Part shown: piece after piece, positions 44,939-53,645 of the stretch
Position numbering within the stretch: the first letter of the stretch is position 1
How the letters are laid out: every line of letters starts with the position of its first letter
Source of the DNA: CANKHA01 sp035652315
GTDB taxonomy: Bacteria; Pseudomonadota; Alphaproteobacteria; Rhizobiales; Xanthobacteraceae
Assembly: GCA_035652315.1 (NCBI GenBank)
Contig: DASREA010000046.1
Location: 1 to 53,888 of the forward strand
Direction of reading: 5' to 3'
DNA: 53,888 nt
Made by a program: the position numbers and the translations under genes
The notes under the pieces: model-generated
The model's input: the letters and a program-made list of their open reading frames with translations, nothing else
What the model was told of the DNA's origin: nothing
Database searches by the model: none

Positions 44939-45046
44939 GAGGCTCGGCTTGCTCCCTCGGATCGAGGGGAGCCTTACACCACCGCGTCTTAATGGCGCGT
45001 CAATCCGATCGCGGAAAGCGTAGCGTTAATCGGTAAAAGTCGGCAG

Positions 45047-46573
45047 TTAATGCGCGGCAAATGCGCGGGCGACGAGCGGGTTAACGCCGCGCCGGGCAAG
45101 CGCCTCGCGCAAGGCGTGCACGTCGCGCGCAGAGCCTGCGAGCCGCTGTCCGGCCAGCGCATCCGGCAACACGGCGATGTCGCCGCCGCCGGCGATCGTG
45201 GCGACCAGCTCGTTTAGCTGCCGCAGCGGGAAGCGATAGCCCCCGACCGAAACGACGCCCGGCTGCGGGCCGGTTACGGTTATGCTCGCCGCGGCGGGAT
45301 TCATGCGGCACGGAAAGCCGGTATCGACAAGGCCTTCGACGGTCTTGAAATAAGGCAAGTCGCTGCGCTCGGCGCCCTGCGGGAAGATATGATGCGGCAC
45401 CATCGCCCCGCTGGCCATGAGCGTGCCGGTTTTACTGCGTGTGAGCTCAAGGAGCGCCATCGTCTCCGCGCCCTCGGGCCGCGCCTCGATCGGCGCGGCG
45501 GGCAAGACGGAAGCGATTCCGCTCGCACTGCGCCGCGCTGGAACAAGGCAGCTTTCGCCGAACGCCGCGACATCGACGAAACTGATGCCGCGCTCGCACC
45601 ACGCGCTGCTCAAGGAGAGACGTTCCGGCGAGCGCCAAAGCCCAACCACGGTTTTCAAGGCAGGCACGTCGCGGAAAAATCCCGCCTCGAGAAAACGGGA
45701 AATGACCGCCGCCGGCAAAACGGCGGCGGTGCTGCCGTCCTGCAATTGCGCCCGGAAACTCGCCGGCTCGAAGGGATGATGCATCATCAGCGTGCCGCCG
45801 GTGACGAGCCAGGGCAGGATCGTCAGCGCCACGGCGGCGAAGGAGCAAGGCGTGAGTGTCGAGAGCAACACACTATCGGCTTCAAGACGCGCGGTCATGG
45901 CTGCGGCAACGCCGCCCGCCGTCAGCTCCATGTGATTGCGGGCGACCGGCACGAAGCCCTCCGCGGTGGCTTCCCAGGTGATCAGCGCGATATGCGCGGC
46001 CGAATTTTCCGAACGCTCGGCCGGCGGCGGATCGGAATGCTCGGCGGTCAGCAGCGCGTCGAGCGGTACGATGCCGTCCGGAACATTGCTGCCAAAGGCG
46101 GCGACGTAACGGACCGGAAAAACCTCCACGGCCGCTTGGAGCGCCAGATCGGCGTAATCCACGGTGCCGATCCGGGCGCAGCTGATCAGGACCTTGGGGG
46201 CGATACGCCGCAGCGGCGCCACCATATCGTTGCGCCGCCAGAGCAGGGGAATGGGCGCGGCGATCATTCCCGCGCGCAGCACACCGAGCAGGGTCAGGAC
46301 GCTTTCCGCGGTATTCGGCAGTTGCATCGCGACGACGGTGTCGGCGGGCAACCCGAGCCGGCGCAGCCATGTCGCGATGGCGGTAACGATCCGATCGGCC
46401 CTCGCGTAGGTCAGCCGCAGCGGCGAGCCGCCGGTCACGGCGACGCGGTTGGGCGGATCGCAAAGAGCCAGCGCATCGGGCCGCCGCGCCGCCGCCGCGC
46501 GAAAAAGCTTGTCGAGCGTTGGCCGCGGGGTTGGCGAAGAGAGGACTGCTTTCGAGGGCGGACCGAGATTCAC
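45047..46573 (-). CDS. AMP-binding (acyl-CoA synthetase-like) protein, degenerate
   Basis: A 508-residue protein of the acyl-adenylate-forming fold. The GTG start MNLGPPSKAVL was chosen because related Rhizobiales proteins begin so; it lies 10 bases after the stop of the upstream binding-protein gene. The N-terminal half has LRLTYARADRIV, MQLPNTAESVLTLLGVLRAGMIAAPIPLLWR and a phosphate-binding segment reading LITWEATAEGFVPVA (about residue 199), instead of the usual TSGTTGxPK. The late VDTGF replaces the DTGDxx motif and the catalytic C-terminal Lys region is not recognisable. ATP binding is therefore doubtful, and the protein may have another role. Proteins of this type sit near mfd in related genomes as far as I recall. 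Confidence 0.72.
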   Translation of the reverse strand: MNLGPPSKAVLSSPTPRPTLDKLFRAAAARRPDALALCDPPNRVAVTGGSPLRLTYARADRIVTAIATWLRRLGLPADTVVAMQLPNTAESVLTLLGVLRAGMIAAPIPLLWRRNDMVAPLRRIAPKVLISCARIGTVDYADLALQAAVEVFPVRYVAAFGSNVPDGIVPLDALLTAEHSDPPPAERSENSAAHIALITWEATAEGFVPVARNHMELTAGGVAAAMTARLEADSVLLSTLTPCSFAAVALTILPWLVTGGTLMMHHPFEPASFRAQLQDGSTAAVLPAAVISRFLEAGFFRDVPALKTVVGLWRSPERLSLSSAWCERGISFVDVAAFGESCLVPARRSASGIASVLPAAPIEARPEGAETMALLELTRSKTGTLMASGAMVPHHIFPQGAERSDLPYFKTVEGLVDTGFPCRMNPAAASITVTGPQPGVVSVGGYRFPLRQLNELVATIAGGGDIAVLPDALAGQRLAGSARDVHALREALARRGVNPLVARAFAAH

Positions 46574-46583
46574 GCTTTCGACC

Positions 46584-48452
46584 TCATGGCCGCGCCGGCT
46601 GATGCCACCAGGTTTCGGGCAGATAGCCGTAAAGCGACGTCGCCTTGGGGTGGGCAACGGAGGTCCAATTGGCCACCCATTGTCCGGGCACGTCGAAGAC
46701 CGGAACGGTGTAGAAGCCGGAAATGAGCACGCGATCCTCGGCGCGGATCGCGGAAACGAAATCCTCGCGCCGCGTCGCGCGCAGCATCGCGTCGATCATG
46801 GCGTCGATGGCGGGATTTTTGACGCCCATATAATTGCGGGTGCCGTCGGAATCGGCAGCGGACGAACCGAAATAGAAACGCTGTTCGTTGCCCGGCGAGA
46901 GCGATTGATCCCAGCGAAACAGCATCATGTCGAAATCATAGCTCACCGTGCGGCGGTCATATTGCACGGCGTCGACCGAGCGCACATGGGCCTGAATGCC
47001 GGCGCGCTTGATGGCCTGCGCGAATAACAGCGCCAACCGTTCATCGTCGCGGCTCGTTACCAGAATCTCGAAGGTGAAGGGCTTGCCGGTGGCGCGCTCG
47101 ACGAGCTGACCGTTGCGGGACTCGTATCCCGCCTCGGCAAGCAGCTTCAAGGCGCGGCTGAGCGTCGGCCGGTCGCGCCCCGATCCGTCGGTCGCCGGTG
47201 GAGACCAGGTGCCGGCCATGACGTCAGCGCGCACGGCGCCGGGAAAAGGCGCGAGCAGCTCGCGCTCGCGCGCGTCGGCCGGCCGGTGCAGCGCCGACAA
47301 TTCCGAATCCTGGAAATAACTGCCGACCTGGCCGTAAAGACCGAAGAATAGATTCTTATTGGTCCATTTGAAATCGTAGAGCAGGCCAATGGCCTCGCGC
47401 ACGCGAATGTCGGAGAAGATGGGCCGCCGCGTATTGAACACGAAAAAGAAACTCGGCTTCGGCAACCCGGTGGGGAATGTCTGTCTCGCCACCTTGCCCT
47501 CGCGCAGTGCGGGAAAGTCATAGCCGGTGGCCCAACGCGCCGAGTCGGTTTCCACGCGAATGTCGTAGAGACCGCGCTTGAAAGCCTCGAAGGCGGTGTT
47601 GGCGTCCCGGTAATAATCGAAGCGCACTTCGTCGAAGTTCCACAGTCCGCGGTTCACCGGCAGGTCGCGGCCCCAATAGTTGGGATCACGCTTCAAGGTG
47701 AGGCTGGCGCCCGGCTTCACCTCGCCGACCACATAAGGCCCGCTGCCGATCAGTGGTTTGAATGTGGTTTCCTCGAACGTCGCCGGATCGGTGGCGTGCT
47801 TCGGCAGCACTGACATCAGGCCGAGGATCAAAGGCAATTCGCGATCATTGGCGCCGGCGAGATCGAAGCGCACGCCGCGCTCGCCGACCTTTTCGGCTTT
47901 GACCACCTTGCTGTAATACAGGTGGTGATTGGGACGGCCGTGGTCGCGCAGAAGCTGCCAGGTGAAGATAACGTCGTCGGGCGTCACCGGCGTGCCGTCG
48001 GAAAAATGCGCTTTCGGATTGAGGGTGAAGGTGACGTAGCTGCGCTGCGCATCGGTCTCCACCGATTCCGCGAGCAACCCGTAAAGCGTGAACGGCTCGT
48101 TATAGCCGCGGGCCATCAGCGGCTCGACCACGTAATTGTTAATGGCCGAGCCGCGCTGTGCCAGTGGCGCGATGCCCTTGACGATGAAAGGATTGAGACT
48201 GTCGAACGTCCCGAGCAGGCCCAGGACCAGGCGGCCGCCCTTCGGCGCGTCGGGATTGGCATAAGGGAAATGGGTGAAACCCGCCGGCAGTGCCGGCGCG
48301 CCATGCATGGCGATCGCGTAGCTCGGGGCCGCTTTTTCCTGCGCCTGAACGATCGCCGCCGTCGGCAAAATACCGATCAGCAGCCCCATCGCCAGGCAAC
48401 CTGTAAGCGGAGAAGCCAAAAGGCGCGCGCAACGTCGCATGGGTGCCCCCAT
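46584..48452 (-). CDS. ABC transporter substrate-binding protein, family 5 (peptide type)
   Basis: A 622-residue exported binding protein of the oligopeptide/dipeptide class (SBP_bac_5, YejA-like). After a signal peptide (residues ~15-38, ending VQAQ) come FPYANPDAPKGGRL, GTFDSLNPFIVKGI, EPLMARGYNEPFTLYGLLAES, HFSDGTPVTPDDVIFTW and the repeat-type FVFNTRRPIFSDIRVREAIGL. The end is DTGW-free and typical of the family. No permease or ATPase gene is nearby, so the transporter partner must lie elsewhere. ATG 48452 has a poly-G leader, and an ATG four codons downstream is possible. It precedes and probably shares a transcript with the degenerate AMP-binding gene. Confidence 0.85.
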   Translation of the reverse strand: MGAPMRRCARLLASPLTGCLAMGLLIGILPTAAIVQAQEKAAPSYAIAMHGAPALPAGFTHFPYANPDAPKGGRLVLGLLGTFDSLNPFIVKGIAPLAQRGSAINNYVVEPLMARGYNEPFTLYGLLAESVETDAQRSYVTFTLNPKAHFSDGTPVTPDDVIFTWQLLRDHGRPNHHLYYSKVVKAEKVGERGVRFDLAGANDRELPLILGLMSVLPKHATDPATFEETTFKPLIGSGPYVVGEVKPGASLTLKRDPNYWGRDLPVNRGLWNFDEVRFDYYRDANTAFEAFKRGLYDIRVETDSARWATGYDFPALREGKVARQTFPTGLPKPSFFFVFNTRRPIFSDIRVREAIGLLYDFKWTNKNLFFGLYGQVGSYFQDSELSALHRPADARERELLAPFPGAVRADVMAGTWSPPATDGSGRDRPTLSRALKLLAEAGYESRNGQLVERATGKPFTFEILVTSRDDERLALLFAQAIKRAGIQAHVRSVDAVQYDRRTVSYDFDMMLFRWDQSLSPGNEQRFYFGSSAADSDGTRNYMGVKNPAIDAMIDAMLRATRREDFVSAIRAEDRVLISGFYTVPVFDVPGQWVANWTSVAHPKATSLYGYLPETWWHQPARP

Positions 48453-48690
48453 TTAAAGCGTTCCCAATGCTAACAATCCCGGAGCCTTGAGCACAGCTGC
48501 AACCACCGGCGAGATCGCGTTAAACTTCATTATCACCAGAAATCGATTCGGCTTTATTTGCCGCGCGATTCCCGCTATCAGGGCCCTCGGATTGGTCACG
48601 CTCGCGCCGTATTTGACGTTGAGACAGCGGCCGAGCCGCGCGTTTGGATCTGGCCAGCTTGCCAAAGGGGGCGGCCCAAGAGGATTGTTC

Positions 48691-49488
48691 ATGGACGACC
48701 TGAGCTTCATCGCAGCCTGCCGGCGGCCGCTGGCAAGCACTGCCGCGCTTCTCCTCTTTATCGCACTCGGCACGACCGCGTTCGCGCAGCAGCCAGCCAA
48801 GCCCGACGCAGCCAAGCCGCAACAAGCTCCGGCGGCGTCCGCGCCCGCCAAGCCGCCGCAGGGCGAGCAGCCGCACACGATCAAGATGCCGCCGCTGCTC
48901 TATTCAAGCTGGACCAAGATCTGCATGACCGGCGGAGTGCCACCCGAGGTCAAGCAAAACGCGGCAAATGGTAAAGCGCCGGCGGAAATGCAAATTTGCT
49001 CGACGGGAATAGAAGCGCGCACCGAGACCGATCTTCTTTTCCTTGGCATGGCGACGCTTGAGCCGATGTCGGCGCAAGCCCAGCCGATATTGCGCATCGT
49101 CGTTCCGCTCGGGATGAAAATCGATCCGGGCACCAGACTGGTCCTCGATGGCAAAGACGCGCTGCAATCGAAATACGTCACCTGCCTCACGGTCGGCTGC
49201 GTGACCACTTACGAACTGACGCCGGACCTCTTGGCCAAGCTCAAGAAATCCAAGAGCGCGACGGTACAGGCGATCGCCGCCGACGATTCGCTCGTCAGCA
49301 TTCAGGTTCCCTTGCAGGACTTCGGCAAGGCGCATGACGGCCCGGCGACCGACCCGAAAGTGCTCGCCGAGATGGAGAAGAAGCGCGAGGAAGCGTTCCA
49401 GAAGAAGGCACAGGAAATGAAGGCGCAGGCCGAGGAAGCGCGCAAGAAATTGCAGCAGCAGCAGCAGCAACCGGCCAAGCCACAATAG
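48691..49488 (+). CDS. Invasion-associated locus B family protein
   Basis: A 265-residue exported protein, start at MDDLSFIAACRR because AGAGGATT lies seven bases upstream and a signal peptide follows (residues ~15-34, LLLFIALGTTAFAQ). The mature part has a Pro/Ala/Lys-rich linker and an IalB domain with LLYSSWTKIC, ICSTGIEARTETD, PLGMKIDPGTRLVLDGKD, and the conserved-type CLTVGCVTTYEL holding paired cysteines. The C-terminal tail is a charged coiled coil (MEKKREEAFQKKAQEMKAQA) with a Gln run. IalB proteins were first described from Bartonella invasion; in free-living relatives their role is unknown. It is convergent to hspQ. Confidence 0.85.
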   Translation: MDDLSFIAACRRPLASTAALLLFIALGTTAFAQQPAKPDAAKPQQAPAASAPAKPPQGEQPHTIKMPPLLYSSWTKICMTGGVPPEVKQNAANGKAPAEMQICSTGIEARTETDLLFLGMATLEPMSAQAQPILRIVVPLGMKIDPGTRLVLDGKDALQSKYVTCLTVGCVTTYELTPDLLAKLKKSKSATVQAIAADDSLVSIQVPLQDFGKAHDGPATDPKVLAEMEKKREEAFQKKAQEMKAQAEEARKKLQQQQQQPAKPQ

Positions 49489-49503
49489 ACTCTCGTTAGG
49501 GAA

Positions 49504-49525
49504 GGCGGCCGCAGCCGCGGCCGCC
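49504..49525. terminator. GC hairpin between IalB-like gene and hspQ
   Basis: A perfect 9-bp stem (ggcggccgc 49504-49512 with gcggccgcc 49517-49525) and a four-base loop sit in the 39-base gap of two convergent genes. No strong T-run follows on either strand, so it is probably a shared, weak transcript end. Confidence 0.5.
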
Positions 49526-49527
49526 GC

Positions 49528-49860
49528 TTAGTGCCGCTGCGAATTGCGCGGGCGATAGCCGCCGCTATCGTCGGTGTCGAAAATCGCGCGAACCTGCGAA
49601 TGACGAATCGGTTCGCCGGAGTTGTCGGGGAGCAGGTTCTGCTCCGACACGTAGGCGATATATTCGCTTTCCGCGTTTTCCGCGAACAAATGATAAAACG
49701 GCTGGTTCTTCGCCGGCCGCACCTCTTCCGGAATCGACAGCCACCACTCCTCGGTGTTGTCGAATTCAGGATCAATGTCGAACACAACGCCGCGGAAGGG
49801 GAACAACCGATGCCGCACCACCTGTCCGATCGCGAATTTCGCAACGCGCATCTTACTCAT
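49528..49860 (-). CDS. hspQ: Heat shock protein HspQ
   Basis: A 110-residue HspQ/YccV-like protein, related to hemimethylated-DNA-binding proteins and known in E. coli as an adaptor or modulator of the Lon protease. The block IGQVVRHRLFPFRGVVFDIDPEFDNTEEWW is diagnostic, with YHLFAENAESEYIAYVSEQNLLPD further on. The ATG at 49858-49860 gives MSKMRVAKFAIGQVV; an ATG three codons later is also possible. It lies between the convergent IalB-like gene and the UbiH-type gene, with a short separation to both. Confidence 0.9.
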   Translation of the reverse strand: MSKMRVAKFAIGQVVRHRLFPFRGVVFDIDPEFDNTEEWWLSIPEEVRPAKNQPFYHLFAENAESEYIAYVSEQNLLPDNSGEPIRHSQVRAIFDTDDSGGYRPRNSQRH

Positions 49861-49922
49861 GAGAAGAATCTAACCGGGAATTGTGGCGCGCAACAGTCTG
49901 ATTTTTGAACAGACATTCATGC

Positions 49923-51119
49923 TTAAAGGCCTTCGCCGCGCATCAGGCGCGGCTGCCAGAAGGCCGGCGCCACGCCCTCGCGCATCAGCGCGCGCCGCAG
50001 GGGGCCCACGCATTCCGCGAGCCAGAAACCGAGCTGACGCCCGGCCTGAAGCGGCAGAAAGTCCGACAGCAATGTGCGATTGAGCAGATCGACCGCAAGC
50101 GCGCGACTCGCGATATCAGGGCGCCGCATGCGATCGTAGCGCGCAAGCAGGCCGGGGTCGCCGACGTCGCCGCCGGCGCGCTTGGCCTCGGCGACGATCT
50201 CCGCGATGGCCGCGGCATCGCGCAGACCGAGATTCAATCCCTGCGCGCCGATCGGCGGCAATACATGCGCGGCCTCTCCGACAAGGGCGATGCGGTCCGC
50301 GGCAAAATACCTCGCGATCTGCGCGGCCAAAGGAAAGAGGCCGCGACCGGGTTCGACCGTCATGGCCCCGAGAATCGAATGCGCCCGCCGTTCCAAGTCT
50401 TCGGCGAGCGCAGCATCGTCGAGGGCGGCGACGGCGCCCGCCGTTGCCGGATCGCTGACGAAGACCAGGCTCGAGCGGCGGCCGGGCAGCGGCACCAAGG
50501 TGAAAGGCCCGGCGGTGGCATGGAATTCGGTGGAGATATCGTTGTGCGGGCGCGCATGGCCGAGATTGAAGGTCAGTGCGGTCTGTGCCAGCGCATGCCG
50601 GTCGCTGTCGATGCCGGCGGCGGCGCGGCAGAGCGAATTGCGGCCATCGGCGCCGACCACCAGCCGCGCGCTGATCGCGCCGCCATCGGCGAGACGGATC
50701 GTGACGCGGTCCGCCGAAATAACCAGCGCCTGCGCCGTGGACTCGACGCGGGCAAGTCCGGCGAACTGCGCCGCCTCGGCATCGAGCGCGGCAAGGAGGT
50801 GCTTGTTTGCGATGTTGTAGCCGAAGGCCTCGAGGCCAATCTCGGCGGCGGCAAAGACGAGCTCCGGCGCGCGCAGCAGACGGCGGGTGTCGTCGACGAT
50901 CCGCATCGAGCGGAGCGGAGCGGCATCGGCCTTGCAACGCGGCCACACGCCGAGCGTCTCGAGGGCCGTCACCGAACCGAGCAGCAGCGCCGTCGTACGC
51001 TGATCGTCCGGCGGCCTTTTTGAAATGAGCGCGGTATCCACGCCGGCACGGGCCAGCGCGACAGCGGCAGTAAGCCCGGCAGGGCCGCCGCCGACGACCG
51101 CCACTTCAACCGTGTCCAT
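49923..51119 (-). CDS. UbiH/UbiF-family FAD-dependent hydroxylase
   Basis: A 398-residue flavoprotein monooxygenase of the UbiH/UbiF/UbiM group, probably hydroxylating the ubiquinone ring at the membrane. The dinucleotide-binding VVGGGPAGLTAAVALARAG (residues ~8-27), the middle VVGADGRNSLCR (~155) and GEAAHVLPPIGAQGLNLGLRDA (~280-301) are the three signature blocks of the family. The C-terminal helical end is also typical. Which ring position it acts on cannot be told. It is divergent from pcs and follows hspQ on the same strand with 62 bases between. Confidence 0.9.
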   Translation of the reverse strand: MDTVEVAVVGGGPAGLTAAVALARAGVDTALISKRPPDDQRTTALLLGSVTALETLGVWPRCKADAAPLRSMRIVDDTRRLLRAPELVFAAAEIGLEAFGYNIANKHLLAALDAEAAQFAGLARVESTAQALVISADRVTIRLADGGAISARLVVGADGRNSLCRAAAGIDSDRHALAQTALTFNLGHARPHNDISTEFHATAGPFTLVPLPGRRSSLVFVSDPATAGAVAALDDAALAEDLERRAHSILGAMTVEPGRGLFPLAAQIARYFAADRIALVGEAAHVLPPIGAQGLNLGLRDAAAIAEIVAEAKRAGGDVGDPGLLARYDRMRRPDIASRALAVDLLNRTLLSDFLPLQAGRQLGFWLAECVGPLRRALMREGVAPAFWQPRLMRGEGL

Positions 51120-51189
51120 CTACATCTCCGCGACCGCTCATTCGGGCCCTTACCTATCGCGGTTACTGTCATATGCGCTAGGCTAAGTT

Positions 51190-51945
51190 ATGTCCTCCAA
51201 TCGTCCAGCGGACTTCGATCGGGACTCTGAAATCGCGGCCAGCGCCGGCCAACGGGCCGCGGCTTTTGCCGTGCACATCTTCACCGCGCTGGGCGCGGGG
51301 CTCGCCTTTCTCGCCCTGGTCAGCGCTGTCCGCGCCAACTGGACATCGATGTTCTGGATTTTAGGCCTGGCCTTGATCGTCGATGCCGTGGACGGCAGTC
51401 TGGCGCGGGCAGTCAATGTCGCCGGCAAATTGCCGCGCTGGTCCGGGGACAGTCTCGATTTTGTGGTCGATTTCACCACTTACGTATTCGTGCCGGCCTA
51501 TGCCATCGCCGGCAGCGGTTTGCTGCCGCCGACAGCGGCGGTGCCGCTGGGAGCGCTGATCGTGGTAGCCGGCGCGCTGTACTTTGCCGACCGCCGGATG
51601 AAGACGTCCGATAACTATTTCCGCGGCTTCCCGGTACTCTGGAACGTCGCCGCCTTCTATCTTTTTCTCATCAAGCCTGCGCCGTGGATTGCCGCCATCG
51701 GAATCATCCTGCTGGTGGCGCTGACCTTCGTGCCTTTTCATTTCATTCATCCGGTGCGCGTGCGGCGTTGGCGGGTGGCGAATGTGAGCCTGATGGTAAT
51801 TTGGTCGGGGCTTGCCGCGTGGACGGTGGCGAAGGCCCTCGACCCGCCGGCCTGGATCACGCTCGGCCTTTGCGGCATCGCGATCTACTTCATCGCGGCC
51901 GGACTGCTGCGTTCCGCCGAAGGGAACGGCATGCCAGATGCTTGA
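51190..51945 (+). CDS. pcs: Phosphatidylcholine synthase
   Basis: A 251-residue CDP-alcohol phosphatidyltransferase. The CDP-choline-condensing signature reads DAVDGSLARAV...DSLDFVVDF (residues ~66-100), and the neighbouring LPRWSGDSLDF and DNYFRGFPVLWNVAAF match Pcs of Rhizobiaceae, which uses CDP-diacylglycerol and free choline to make phosphatidylcholine. About seven membrane helices are predicted. The gene overlaps terC by eight bases. Phosphatidylcholine made by Pcs is a typical trait of symbiotic and plant-associated alphaproteobacteria. Confidence 0.92.
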   Translation: MSSNRPADFDRDSEIAASAGQRAAAFAVHIFTALGAGLAFLALVSAVRANWTSMFWILGLALIVDAVDGSLARAVNVAGKLPRWSGDSLDFVVDFTTYVFVPAYAIAGSGLLPPTAAVPLGALIVVAGALYFADRRMKTSDNYFRGFPVLWNVAAFYLFLIKPAPWIAAIGIILLVALTFVPFHFIHPVRVRRWRVANVSLMVIWSGLAAWTVAKALDPPAWITLGLCGIAIYFIAAGLLRSAEGNGMPDA

Positions 51946-52651
51946 GCTTCTCACCGACCTGAACGCCTGGGCGGCGCTTGTAACGCTGACCGCGCTGGAA
52001 ATCGTGCTCGGCATCGACAACATCGTCTTCATTTCGGTGCTGGTGTCGCGGTGCGAGCCGCGCGTGGCCGAGCGCGCCCGGCGCATCGGCCTGTCGCTCG
52101 CTCTCGTCTTCCGGATCATGCTGCTCTTCGGCTTGACCGCGCTGGTACGCCTGCGCGAGCCGTTGTTTTCCATCTTCGGCAATGAAATTTCATGGCGCGA
52201 TATCATCCTGATCGGCGGCGGCCTATTCCTGCTGGCGAAGGCGACGCATGAAATCCACGCCGAAATCGAACCGCGCGAAAAAGGCGCACCGCCGCGCCCC
52301 TCTCAAGCCTTCGTCGTCGTCGTGACCCAGCTCATTGCAGTCGATCTGGTCTTCTCCGTGGATTCCATCATTACGGCGATCGGCATGGCGCAGGACATCG
52401 AGATCATGATCGCCGCCGTGGTGATCGCGGTTGGCGTGATGTATCTCGCTTCGACGCCGGTGAGCGGCTTTATCGCCCGGCATCCGACCACCAAAATGCT
52501 GGCGCTCGCATTTCTCATGCTGATCGGCATGGCGCTGGTTGCCGATGGTTTTGATTTCCATATTCCGCGCGGCTACATCTATTTCGCCATGGCCTTTGCC
52601 GGCATGGTGGAGTTCTTCAACGTCCTGGCGCGAAGGCGCGGCCGCGCCTAG
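51938..52651 (+). CDS. TerC family membrane protein
   Basis: A 237-residue integral membrane protein of the TerC family, start at MLELLTDLNAWAALVTL within the 3' end of pcs (eight-base overlap). The family landmarks are present: the ALEIVLGIDNIVFISVL helix with acidic residues, DLVFSVDSIITAIGM and HPTTKMLALAFLMLIG. About seven helices are expected. TerC proteins are linked to tellurite resistance in name but also to manganese efflux; which one applies here is open. The symbol terC is not assigned with certainty. Confidence 0.88.
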   Translation: MLELLTDLNAWAALVTLTALEIVLGIDNIVFISVLVSRCEPRVAERARRIGLSLALVFRIMLLFGLTALVRLREPLFSIFGNEISWRDIILIGGGLFLLAKATHEIHAEIEPREKGAPPRPSQAFVVVVTQLIAVDLVFSVDSIITAIGMAQDIEIMIAAVVIAVGVMYLASTPVSGFIARHPTTKMLALAFLMLIGMALVADGFDFHIPRGYIYFAMAFAGMVEFFNVLARRRGRA

Positions 52652-52670
52652 CGAATGATCGGAGCGGATT

Positions 52671-53645
52671 ATGGTCGCAGCGGTTCGGGTGCATAAGCTC
52701 GGCGGTCCCGAGGTCCTGACCTACGAGCAGGTCGAGGTCGCGCCGCCGGGACCGGGACAGATCCGCATCCTGCAGCGCGCCTGCGGCATCAACTACATCG
52801 ACACCTATTACCGGACCGGCCTCTATCCGGCGCCGTCCTTGCCTTTTGTCATCGGCAACGAGGGCGCCGGTGAGGTCATCGCGCTGGGACAGGGCGTCAC
52901 GGGATTACAGGTCGGGGACCGGGTCGCCTATGTGGTGACGTTCGGCGGCTATGCCGAAGAGCGGCTATTGCCGGCCGAGCGCGCGGTCAAATTGCCGCCG
53001 GAGATTTCCTACGAACAGGCGGCGGCGATGATGCTCAAGGGCATGACCGTGCGCTATCTGCTGCGGCGGACCTTCAAGGTGGAGAAGGGCACAACCCTGC
53101 TGCTGCATGCCGCGGCGGGCGGCATCGGGTTGATCGCCTCGCAATGGGCGCACCATCTCGGCGCGACGGTGATCGGCACCGTCGGTTCAAAGGAAAAGGC
53201 CGAACTGGCCAAAGCCCACGGCTGCGATCACGTGATCCTTTACCGCGAGGAGGATTTTGTCGCCCGCGTCAAGGAGATCACCGCCGGCAAGCTCTGCGAT
53301 GTGGTCTACGACGGCGTCGGCAAGGCCACCTTTCCCGCCTCGCTCGATTGCCTGCACCCCCTCGGAATGTTCGTAAGCTTCGGTAACGCGTCGGGGCCGA
53401 TCGAGGCTTTCAATCCGTCGATCCTGCAGCAGAAAGGCTCGCTGTTCATGACGCGGCCGACGCTGGTGCATTACACGGCGACGCGCGAGGACCTGCTGGC
53501 CTGCGCCAACGATCTTTTCGACGTGGTGAAAAGCGGGGCCGTCAAGATTCCGGTGAATCAGAAATATCCGCTCAAAGAGGCCGCGCGCGCGCATCGCGAG
53601 CTGGAAGGCCGCGCGACGACGGGGGCGTCGATCCTCATTCCTTAG
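52671..53645 (+). CDS. Quinone oxidoreductase (zeta-crystallin type)
   Basis: A 324-residue medium-chain dehydrogenase without the catalytic zinc ligands, of the NADPH:quinone reductase type. Visible blocks are LGGPEVLTYEQV, GINYIDTYYRTGLYP, NEGAGEVIALGQGV, the cofactor loop LLLHAAAGGIGLIASQWA (residues ~143-160) and YDGVGKATF. A weak GGAGCGGATT precedes ATG 52671, about 20 bases after the terC stop. Its last four bases overlap the end of the convergent bioD-like gene. Confidence 0.9.
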   Translation: MVAAVRVHKLGGPEVLTYEQVEVAPPGPGQIRILQRACGINYIDTYYRTGLYPAPSLPFVIGNEGAGEVIALGQGVTGLQVGDRVAYVVTFGGYAEERLLPAERAVKLPPEISYEQAAAMMLKGMTVRYLLRRTFKVEKGTTLLLHAAAGGIGLIASQWAHHLGATVIGTVGSKEKAELAKAHGCDHVILYREEDFVARVKEITAGKLCDVVYDGVGKATFPASLDCLHPLGMFVSFGNASGPIEAFNPSILQQKGSLFMTRPTLVHYTATREDLLACANDLFDVVKSGAVKIPVNQKYPLKEAARAHRELEGRATTGASILIP

